A DNA stretch of 10,381 nt, from positions 1-10,381 of the forward strand of contig JAGWRY010000350.1 in NCBI GenBank assembly GCA_028869495.1, in the 5' to 3' direction. The stretch's first letter is position 1. Every line of letters begins with the position of its first letter. Of this stretch, positions 1-5,739 are shown one piece after another. The notes under the pieces were generated by a model that was not told the origin of the DNA, searched no databases, and saw only the letters and a list, made by a program, of their open reading frames with translations. The position numbers and the translations under genes are program-made. This DNA is from Elusimicrobiota bacterium (GTDB lineage: Bacteria; Elusimicrobiota; Elusimicrobia; UBA1565; UBA9628).

Positions 1-295
1 CGGCGGGGGCCGCCGCCGACGGGGCCGCCGCGCGCGCGCCCTCCTCGGGCATCAGCGGGACCGGCGAAGACGCGACGACCGCGGCGGGGGCGGCCTGGCC
101 GACGGGCGCGCCGGCCCCGATGTTCCCGGCCGGCGGTGGCGCCGAGAGGGTCTTGGGGAAGGGCGCGGCCGCATAAGGGAGACGGGGCGCTTTCGGGCCC
201 CCGGACAGCAGCAGGAACGCCCCTGCCGCCACGACGCCGATGAATCCCGCGATCGCCCCGGCGATCAGCTGAAATTGGGCCTTCTGTTCATCCAT
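1..295 (-). CDS. Membrane-anchored Ala/Pro-rich protein, N-terminal part only
   Basis: I do not recognise a family. Reading left from ATG at 295-293, 98 codons remain open to the window edge, so the C-terminus is missing. A short polar N-terminus (MDEQKAQ) is followed by one hydrophobic segment at about residues 9-31, rich in Ala, Gly, Ile, Val and Leu. From about residue 34 to the edge the chain is dominated by Ala, Pro and Gly, as in flexible envelope-spanning linkers. The likely topology is a cytoplasmic N-terminus, one membrane helix and a periplasmic body. The start is supported by a Shine-Dalgarno core GGGAG seven bases upstream and by a possible promoter at 318-346. It lies downstream of the SseB/TPR gene on the same strand, 97 bases away, so co-transcription is possible. 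Any functional domain would be in the missing part. Confidence 0.7.
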   Translation of the reverse strand, partial: MDEQKAQFQLIAGAIAGFIGVVAAGAFLLLSGGPKAPRLPYAAAPFPKTLSAPPPAGNIGAGAPVGQAAPAAVVASSPVPLMPEEGARAAAPSAAAPA

Positions 296-302
296 GACGC
301 TT

Positions 303-309
303 CTCCCTC
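303..309 (-). promoter_or_regulatory. Shine-Dalgarno site of the leftmost gene
   Basis: Read on the minus strand, GAGGGAG lies upstream of the ATG at 295, with the GGGAG core seven bases from the start codon. It fixes the start of the leftmost gene and shows that this organism uses Shine-Dalgarno initiation alongside the apparently leaderless starts elsewhere in the window. Confidence 0.6.
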
Positions 310-317
310 GGCCCTTC

Positions 318-346
318 AGTGTAGACCCCGAAAGCCGGCCGCGCAA
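318..346 (-). promoter_or_regulatory. Possible sigma70-type promoter for the leftmost gene
   Basis: On the minus strand, TTGCGC (346-341) and TACACT (323-318) are separated by exactly 17 bases. The -35 matches TTGACA at 3 of 6 positions and the -10 matches TATAAT at 4 of 6. Transcription would start near 311, giving a leader of about 16 bases that contains the Shine-Dalgarno site. The match is modest, so read-through from the upstream SseB/TPR gene is an alternative. Confidence 0.4.
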
Positions 347-391
347 GTGGGCGGGAGCGTTTTCACCCGAATTTTACCGTCGCTCGGACGG

Positions 392-1453
392 TCAGACCCG
401 GTGCGGAGCCAGGTCCGAGAGCTCGCGGCCGAGCTCGGCCAGGACGGCGTCCTGCGGGAACAGGCGGACCGCCGCTTCGACGCGCCGGGCGGCCTCCTCC
501 CGGCGTCCGAGGGCGATCAGCGCGCGCAGTCCGTTGACGTGGAAAGCCCGCTCCCCGGGATAACGGCCGACCGCGCGCCGGCACAGGGCCGCGCACTCGT
601 CGAGGCGGCCCGTGCGGCCGTAGACGACGGCCAGGCCCATCCAGGCGAAGGCCTCCTGGCCGCGCGCGGCCAGCCACTCGCAGAGGGCCTCGGCCTCGCC
701 GTACATCTCGAACGAGAGCTGGGAGGCCAGGAGGTTCTCGACGAAGCGGTCCGATTCGACGGCGCCCGAGCTCTTGAGGCGGCGCAGGATCTGGAGGAAG
801 TGGCGGCAGGGAGTCCACGCGTAGCGCCCCTCCCCGAGGGGCAGCCGCACGAGGCGGCGCAGGTCCTCGGGGCGGAAGCGTCCGGCCTGCGGCATCGTCA
901 GCAGGGCGGGCTTCGGCTCCCCGTCCCAGGGCGCGAGCCGGCCGAGCGAGATCCTCTCGCCGGCCGGGATCACGAGGCGCTCGATCGGAAGGTCCCAGCG
1001 CTCGGGCGCCTCGTCGGGCAGGCGGCCCTCGGCCAAGGCCAGCGTCTCGCGCCAGGGCAGGTCCACGCCGGTGGCCGCGTCGAGATGCAGGCGCAGGCCC
1101 GCGAAGCGCCGCACGCCGCGCAGGAGCGAGAACACCTGCCCGGGCATGTGCCCCATCCACAGGAACTCCTTGCCGCGCGGCGCCTTCAGCCCGCGCGCGG
1201 CGACGAACTCGCGCACGCGGTCGCGCGCCGGGAACACCGGCACCCAGACGCCGCCGAGCTCGGGGTCCTTGTCCGCCCAGACCGGGAACGACGCGTCGGC
1301 GCGCGTCACGCGCCGCGTCTCCCCTCCGGGGATCGGATCGTCGACCGTCAGCAGATAGGTCTCGGAGCGCAGCAGCTCCTTGTACAGGGCCGCGCGCGGC
1401 GCGCGCGGAAAGCGCCAGGCTCGGCGCAGGAGATGCTCGAGGTTCTCGACCAT
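392..1453 (-). CDS. SseB-like domain protein with C-terminal TPR repeats
   Basis: A 353-residue soluble protein with no signal peptide or membrane helix. Residues about 20-140 resemble the SseB N-terminal domain: a LYKELLRSETYLL-like opening, then WVPVFPARDRVREF, then a Gly-rich LWMGHMPGQVFSLL stretch and a final LRLHLDAATGVDLPW strand. Residues about 234-340 form two to three TPR-like helical pairs, for example AFAWMGLAVVYGRTGRLDEC and AFHVNGLRALIALGRREEAA. The middle (about 145-230) is unassigned. SseB-family proteins are poorly understood, and TPRs mediate protein contacts, so a scaffold or enhancer role is inference only. The start ATG has no good Shine-Dalgarno but sits six bases after a -10 box, pointing to a leaderless mRNA. 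It is divergent from the export operon, with 87 bases between the start codons. Confidence 0.8.
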   Translation of the reverse strand: MVENLEHLLRRAWRFPRAPRAALYKELLRSETYLLTVDDPIPGGETRRVTRADASFPVWADKDPELGGVWVPVFPARDRVREFVAARGLKAPRGKEFLWMGHMPGQVFSLLRGVRRFAGLRLHLDAATGVDLPWRETLALAEGRLPDEAPERWDLPIERLVIPAGERISLGRLAPWDGEPKPALLTMPQAGRFRPEDLRRLVRLPLGEGRYAWTPCRHFLQILRRLKSSGAVESDRFVENLLASQLSFEMYGEAEALCEWLAARGQEAFAWMGLAVVYGRTGRLDECAALCRRAVGRYPGERAFHVNGLRALIALGRREEAARRVEAAVRLFPQDAVLAELGRELSDLAPHRV

Positions 1454-1459
1454 GGTGTC

Positions 1460-1488
1460 AGCTTAACTCCGCCCCCCGGAAGCGTCAA
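1460..1488 (-). promoter_or_regulatory. Strong leaderless-type promoter of the SseB/TPR gene
   Basis: On the minus strand, TTGACG (1488-1483) matches the -35 consensus at 5 of 6 positions. It is followed after exactly 17 bases by TAAGCT (1465-1460), a TANNNT -10. Only six bases (GACACC) then separate it from the ATG at 1453. With normal promoter geometry the transcript would begin at or next to the A of the ATG, leaving no room for a ribosome-binding site. This is the best-formed promoter in the window. Confidence 0.65.
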
Positions 1489-1524
1489 GGCCCAAAAATT
1501 CCGGGCGCGCGGCGCGCGCCGGAG

Positions 1525-1533
1525 TGGTAAAAT
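1525..1533 (+). promoter_or_regulatory. Extended -10 promoter of the export operon
   Basis: TGGTAAAAT combines an extended -10 (TG, one base) with TAAAAT, which matches TATAAT at 5 of 6 positions, and ends seven bases before the channel ATG at 1541. No -35 is visible at 16-18 bases. That region is an alternating GC stretch holding the 12-base palindrome CGGCGCGCGCCG (1510-1521), a possible but unproven operator. Transcription would start at about the ATG, implying a leaderless operon mRNA. Confidence 0.55.
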
Positions 1534-1540
1534 CGGTGCG

Positions 1541-2872
1541 ATGGCGCGTTCCGCTCTTCTCCTTCTCATCCTCGCGCTGGCGGTCCCGTCCGCGGGCGCG
1601 GCGGACGCTCCTTCCCCGCCCTCCGCGCCGCTGACCGCCGCGGCCTATGTCCGGAGCGCGCTCGCCGCCTCGCACGAGGTGCGCGAGGCGCTCGAGTCCT
1701 GGCGCGCGGCCCGCGACCAATACCGCGCCCAGCTCGCCGCGATGCTCCTGCCGACGCTGTCCTTCGCCGGGCAGGACTATCTGTTCGGCGACGACCCGTC
1801 GCTCGGCTATCGGTACCATTCCTGGCGCGTGCGCCGCGGCGACATGACCACGAACACGACCGCGAGCTGGAACGTCTTCAACGGCTTCCAGGACTGGGAG
1901 CGGACGCGCGCGTCGGGCGAGTCGCTGAACTCCGCCGCTCGCGCGCTCGACGCCGCCCGCCAGGACCGCGCGTTCGCGGCGATCCAGGCCTTTTACGCGC
2001 TCAGCGCGAACGCGCGCCTGCGCGACGTCGCGCGCGACGACCTCGCGGCGCAGAAGGCGCAGTACGCGGAGACGCAGGACCTCTACAAGCACGGGCTGAA
2101 GAGCCTCGCCGACCTCTACAAGAGCGAGAACGACTGGCGCGCCAGCGAGATCCGCCTGGTCTCGGCCGACGCCGCCTACCGTTCGGCCCTTCAGCCGTTC
2201 AACGAGCTGATCGCCCAGACGCCGTGGACGGAGCACGTCCTCGACGACGCGCTGACGCCGGGGGCGACCGTTCCGCCGGACCTCGCGGGCGACGCCGCGC
2301 GCCTGCCCGAGCGCCGCCCCGAGATCCGCCGCGCGCTCAGCGAGGAGCGCCGCGCCGGAATCCAGGAGCGCCAGGCCCTGCTCGGCCTCCTGCCGACGCT
2401 GTCGGTCGTCGCGCAGTGGAACCGCCAGCAGACGGCGCTCAACGGACTGCCGAGCGGCTCGCTGGGGATCACGAGCTCGAATCGGCAGGTCGGCCTGACG
2501 CTGTCCCTCCCGTTCGGCTTCAACGGGGCGACGCAGGGCTTCGCGTACGCCGCCGCGCGCGCGAGCCGCCGCGGGGCGGAGGCCGCGGCCGACGCGGCCC
2601 TGCGCTCGGCGCGCGACGATCTCTACTCCGCCTGGATCGGCCTCGAGAGCGCGACGAGCACGTACGAGCTCTCCGAGCGCGAGGAGTCGATCGCGGCCCG
2701 GGGCCTGAAGATCGTCGAGACCGAGTACCGGCAGGGGACCGCCGACGCCCTGCGCATGGCGCAGGCGCGCAGCGACCTGCTGTCGGCCCGCGTGCAGACG
2801 GCGACGGCGCTGGAGAACATCTTGGTCGACCGCGCGGCCTACGAGCGCGCGGCGGGAGTCCCGCTATGGTGA
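1541..2872 (+). CDS. TolC-family outer-membrane efflux channel
   Basis: A 443-residue outer-membrane efflux protein (OEP family), expected to trimerise into a channel through the outer membrane and periplasm. Residues 1-21 form a signal peptide (MARS, a Leu-rich core, then SAGA with likely cleavage near A20/A21). The protein shows the internal duplication of the family: LLPTLSF at 69-75 is echoed by LLPTLSV at 283-289. The hairpin-tip regions correspond too, HGLKSLADLYKSEND (184-198) in the first half and RQGTADALRMAQARSD (397-412) in the second. WNVFNGF (110-116) and LSLPFGFNG (321-329) lie in the strand regions. The length is typical. The frame is open far upstream, but the signal peptide and the promoter both place the start at ATG 1541. 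It is the first gene of the export operon and overlaps the adaptor by seven bases. Confidence 0.9.
   Translation: MARSALLLLILALAVPSAGAADAPSPPSAPLTAAAYVRSALAASHEVREALESWRAARDQYRAQLAAMLLPTLSFAGQDYLFGDDPSLGYRYHSWRVRRGDMTTNTTASWNVFNGFQDWERTRASGESLNSAARALDAARQDRAFAAIQAFYALSANARLRDVARDDLAAQKAQYAETQDLYKHGLKSLADLYKSENDWRASEIRLVSADAAYRSALQPFNELIAQTPWTEHVLDDALTPGATVPPDLAGDAARLPERRPEIRRALSEERRAGIQERQALLGLLPTLSVVAQWNRQQTALNGLPSGSLGITSSNRQVGLTLSLPFGFNGATQGFAYAAARASRRGAEAAADAALRSARDDLYSAWIGLESATSTYELSEREESIAARGLKIVETEYRQGTADALRMAQARSDLLSARVQTATALENILVDRAAYERAAGVPLW
2854..2858 (+). promoter_or_regulatory. Shine-Dalgarno site of the adaptor gene
   Basis: GGGAG inside the end of the channel gene lies seven bases before the adaptor ATG at 2866. 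It supports that start over the in-frame GTG one codon downstream and shows internal ribosome entry within the operon. Confidence 0.5.
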
Positions 2873-3801
2873 AGTCTTGGAAGACGTGGACGGCCGCCGC
2901 GCTGGCCGTCGCGGCGCTGGGATTCTGGGGCTGGAGGAGGCACAAGGCCGCCGCCGCCGCGGCCGCCGACGCGCCTCCGGCCGCGGCGGTGACGCGCGGC
3001 GATCTCGAGGTGCGCTTCGTCGACTCGGGCGAGATCCAGCCGAAGAACTACGTCGACGTCGCGTCGCAGGTCAGCGGCCGCGTCGTCGAGATGGACGTCC
3101 AGGAGGGCGAGAAGGTCGACAAGGGGCGCAAGCTCTGCGTGATCCAGCCCGGGCGCAGCGAGACCGAGGGCTACGTGCCGACCTCGGTGCATTCCCCGAT
3201 CTCCGGCGTCGTGATGCGCTACCAGAAGGACGACGGGCGCCAGGAAGGCAAGATCGCCCGCGTCGGCGACTACGTGACCGGGATCGTCGAGTCGAACAGC
3301 CCGACCTACCTGATGCGCGTCGCCGACCTGCGCCGGCTGATCGTGCGCATGAAGATCAGCGAGATGGACATCCTGAAGCTCCACGTCGGGATGGACGTGA
3401 AGGTCACCCTCGACGCACTCCCGGGCAAGACCTTCCCCGGGCGCGTCGCCGTCGTCTCGCCGGAGGCCGAAAAGGACCAGAACGGGATCCGCAGCTTCGC
3501 GGTCGACGTCGACCTCCTGGGCCTCGACCCCGAGATGAAGCCGGGGATGACCGCGCGCGTCGACGGCCTGCTCGACTCCCGGAAGAACGTGCTGAAGATC
3601 CCGCTGTCGGCCGTCTTCGAGGAAGGCGGGAAGGACGTCGCGTATGTCGCGGTTCCCGACGGCAAGCCGCGCCGCGTCGTCCTGAAGCTCGGCCTGCGCA
3701 ACGAGACGGACGCGGAGCTGCTCGACGGCCCAAAGCTCGGGACGGCCCTGCTGACCGACAAGCCGGCGAGCGGCCCGGGCGGCGCCGATTCGTCCGACTG
3801 A
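2866..3801 (+). CDS. MacA/HlyD-type periplasmic adaptor lacking the alpha-hairpin
   Basis: A 311-residue membrane-fusion protein linking an ABC permease to the outer-membrane channel. A single N-terminal membrane anchor spans about residues 8-23 and is followed by an Ala-rich linker. The first lipoyl half-motif is VDVASQVSGRVVEMDVQEGE (63-82), running to LCVI at 90-93; the second begins at VHSPISGVVM (108-117). Only about 14 residues lie between them, where MacA-like adaptors carry a long alpha-helical hairpin that contacts TolC. The beta-barrel (about 146-235, with LRRLIVRMKISEMDI and MKPGMTARV) and membrane-proximal domain (about 240-297, with VLKIPLSAVFEE) are present. No frameshift or gap is evident, so the absence looks genuine rather than degenerate. 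The gene overlaps the channel by seven bases and ends four bases before the ATPase. The family assignment is secure; the substrate is unknown. Confidence 0.87.
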   Translation: MVKSWKTWTAAALAVAALGFWGWRRHKAAAAAAADAPPAAAVTRGDLEVRFVDSGEIQPKNYVDVASQVSGRVVEMDVQEGEKVDKGRKLCVIQPGRSETEGYVPTSVHSPISGVVMRYQKDDGRQEGKIARVGDYVTGIVESNSPTYLMRVADLRRLIVRMKISEMDILKLHVGMDVKVTLDALPGKTFPGRVAVVSPEAEKDQNGIRSFAVDVDLLGLDPEMKPGMTARVDGLLDSRKNVLKIPLSAVFEEGGKDVAYVAVPDGKPRRVVLKLGLRNETDAELLDGPKLGTALLTDKPASGPGGADSSD

Positions 3802-3805
3802 CGCG

Positions 3806-4465
3806 ATGGGCGAGCCTCTCGTCGTCTGCGAGGAGCTGAAGCGCGACTACGGGGGCTACGCCGCCCTCAAGGGCGTCAGCTTCTCGGTCGCGCGCGGCGA
3901 GTTCGCCGCGGTGATGGGCCCCTCCGGCTGCGGCAAGTCGACCCTGCTGTCGATCCTCGGCCTGCTCGACCGCCCGTCGTCCGGCCGCTACGCGCTCGCC
4001 GGCGTCGACGCCGCCGCACTCGACGACGCCGAGCGCACGCGCCTGCGCCGCGAGACGATCGGCTTCGTGTTCCAGGCCTACAATCTCCTGCCGCGGCTTT
4101 CCGCGCGCGACAACGTCGCCCTGCCGATGGCCTACGCGGGCGTGCCCCCGCACGAGCGCCGCGATCGCGCCGAGGCCCTGCTCGAGCGCGTCGGCCTGTC
4201 CGCGAAGGCGCGGCGCACTCCGCTCGAGCTCTCCGGCGGCGAGCGCCAGCGCGTCGGCATCGCGCGCGCTCTGGCCAACCGCCCGGCGCTCCTGCTCGCC
4301 GACGAGCCGACCGGGAACCTCGACTCCGCGTCGAGCCGGGACGTGATCGCGTTCCTGAGGACCCTGCACGCCGAGGGCATGACGATCCTGCTCGTCACGC
4401 ACGACCCGGGCGTCGGCTCCGCCGCCCAGAGGATCCTGCGCCTGAAGGACGGCCTGCTCGAGTGA
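3806..4465 (+). CDS. MacB/LolD-type ABC transporter ATPase
   Basis: A 219-residue cytoplasmic ATP-binding subunit that energises the two permeases encoded downstream. All catalytic elements are visible: Walker A GPSGCGKST (38-46), Q-loop FVFQAYNLLP (Q90), signature LSGGERQRV (142-150), Walker B LLLADEPTGNLD (162-173, catalytic E167) and the switch histidine H199 in VTHD. The spacing and the EPTGNLD wording are typical of the MacB/LolD/FtsE group that works with FtsX-fold permeases. In canonical MacB the ATPase is fused to the permease; here it is free-standing, as in LolD. The ATG lies four bases after the adaptor stop and lacks a strong Shine-Dalgarno, suggesting translational coupling. The stop codon overlaps the start of permease A in a GTGA. 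A lipoprotein-trafficking (Lol) role is less likely because of the TolC and MacA partners. Confidence 0.93.
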   Translation: MGEPLVVCEELKRDYGGYAALKGVSFSVARGEFAAVMGPSGCGKSTLLSILGLLDRPSSGRYALAGVDAAALDDAERTRLRRETIGFVFQAYNLLPRLSARDNVALPMAYAGVPPHERRDRAEALLERVGLSAKARRTPLELSGGERQRVGIARALANRPALLLADEPTGNLDSASSRDVIAFLRTLHAEGMTILLVTHDPGVGSAAQRILRLKDGLLE

Positions 4466-5739
4466 ACCTCGGCGAGGCGGCGCGCTCGGCCGCCGGCGAG
4501 ATCCGCGCGCACCAGGTGCGCTCGCTGCTGAGCTTCCTCGCGGTCTCGGTCGGCGCGGCCTCTCTCCTTTATACGCTCGCGCAGACGCGCGGGATGGAAC
4601 GGGAGGTCGCGCGCAACCTGGAGCTGATGGGTCCGGGCGCCCTGAGCGTCGAGGCGCGCCGGGACCACAAGAGCCGGGGCCTCTCGCCGGGGCTGACTTA
4701 CGACGACGCCGCCGCGATCCGCGCGGCGATGCCCGAGCTCTACATGGTCTCGCCGGTCGCGTCGACCTGGAACGACGCGTTCTACGAGGGCAAGCGCCTG
4801 GACGGGGGCTCCGTCGCCGGGATCACGCCCGAATGGCGCCGCCGCGAGTGGGTCTACCGCCTCCACGGACGCTTCCTGAACGACTACGACATGCGCACGT
4901 CGGCGCGCGTCTGCGTCCTGATCGAGCCGGCGGGCTGGCACAAGAAGCCGTTCTGGGCGAAGATCTGGGACTGGCAGTCCGACTTCGACAAGTTCGCCTC
5001 GCATCACGACCTCCTCGGCAAGGACCTGGTCATCGGAGGGCACGACTTTCTCGTGGTCGGGACGCTGACGCCCCCGCCGCAAGACCTCGATCCGCGCTGG
5101 CAGAACGGGGAAGCCTCGTCCGTGCTGATCCCGCTGACCGCCTTCGACGCCTACATGCCCGGCGGCTGGGGGCGCAAGTCCGGCACGATCGACTCGATCG
5201 CCATCGACACCGGCGACGAGCGCACGATCGGGCCGGAGACGCGCAAGATCGAAGCCCTGCTGAAAGCCCGGCACCGCGGCGAGCGCGACTTCAAGGTCAA
5301 GAACCGCCGCCGGGAGCTGGAGGACTCCCTCCGCGAGCAGAACAAGTACGTCGCGGTCGCGCTGGTGCTGGGGCTCGTCGCCCTGCTGTCGGGCGGCATC
5401 GGCATCCTGAACGTGACGCTGGCCGCCGTGTACTCGCGCGTGCGCGAGATCGGCGTGCGTCGCGCGCTCGGCGCCGAGCGCGCCGACGTGCTGGCCCTGT
5501 TCCTCCTCGAGGCCGCCCTGCTCGGCCTGGCCGGAGGCGTGGCCGGGGTCGCGCTCGGGATCCTCGGCATCGACGAGCTGGCCAAGGCCGTCGATCCGAG
5601 CCGCGTCGCCGACCCGACCTGGTGGCACGCGGCCGCGCTGATCGCGCTGTCGTCGGCCGTCGCCGCCGCCTTCGCCGCCTATCCGGCCTGGCTCGCCTCG
5701 CGCCTGGACCCGGTCGAAGCCCTGCGGGAAGAGCCGTGA
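4462..5739 (+). CDS. MacB-like ABC permease A (FtsX fold)
   Basis: A 425-residue inner-membrane permease. Membrane helix 1 (about 21-40) follows the amphipathic EIRAHQVRS stretch. A large periplasmic MacB_PCD-type domain spans about 41-290, and three further helices lie at about 296-320, 343-370 and 388-410. The coupling segment after helix 2 reads SRVREIGVRRALGAERADV (325-343), and the C-terminus ends in SRLDPVEALREEP, both hallmarks of the family. The periplasmic domain carries an aromatic-rich stretch at about 154-187 (GWHKKPFW, WDWQSDFDKF) where typical relatives have a shorter helix. The start is GTG at 4462, overlapping the ATPase stop by four bases (GTGA), and the end overlaps permease B in the same way. 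It is a paralogue of permease B with common residue numbering up to about position 160. The substrate is unknown. Confidence 0.9.
   Translation: MNLGEAARSAAGEIRAHQVRSLLSFLAVSVGAASLLYTLAQTRGMEREVARNLELMGPGALSVEARRDHKSRGLSPGLTYDDAAAIRAAMPELYMVSPVASTWNDAFYEGKRLDGGSVAGITPEWRRREWVYRLHGRFLNDYDMRTSARVCVLIEPAGWHKKPFWAKIWDWQSDFDKFASHHDLLGKDLVIGGHDFLVVGTLTPPPQDLDPRWQNGEASSVLIPLTAFDAYMPGGWGRKSGTIDSIAIDTGDERTIGPETRKIEALLKARHRGERDFKVKNRRRELEDSLREQNKYVAVALVLGLVALLSGGIGILNVTLAAVYSRVREIGVRRALGAERADVLALFLLEAALLGLAGGVAGVALGILGIDELAKAVDPSRVADPTWWHAAALIALSSAVAAAFAAYPAWLASRLDPVEALREEP
5392..5475 (+). repeat. Permease repeat, copy 1
   Basis: This 84-base stretch of permease A, starting at residue 311, matches bases 6666-6749 of permease B at 76 of 84 positions by hand alignment, including exact runs of 29 and 26 bases. 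It encodes the end of helix 2 and the ATPase-coupling segment. The paralogues are clearly more divergent over most of the rest. Confidence 0.75.

Noticed and set aside
1510..1521. Palindrome CGGCGCGCGCCG upstream of the export operon as an operator
   Set aside because: It lies in a simple alternating GC tract where palindromes arise easily; I mention it in the promoter entry but do not claim an operator.
275..1540. Open frame extending the channel gene about 420 codons upstream
   Set aside because: It runs antisense through the SseB/TPR gene, has low-complexity high-GC composition, and would bury the clear signal peptide that begins at 1541.
4132..5628. 498-codon minus-strand open frame opposite the ATPase and permease A
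   Set aside because: Shadow frame with repetitive Asp/Arg/Gly/Val content; the plus-strand genes carry all expected family motifs.
4833..5735. Upstream extension of permease B in the same frame
   Set aside because: The extension is an Arg/Pro-rich shadow of permease A; GTG 5736 gives the correct N-terminus, collinear with permease A.
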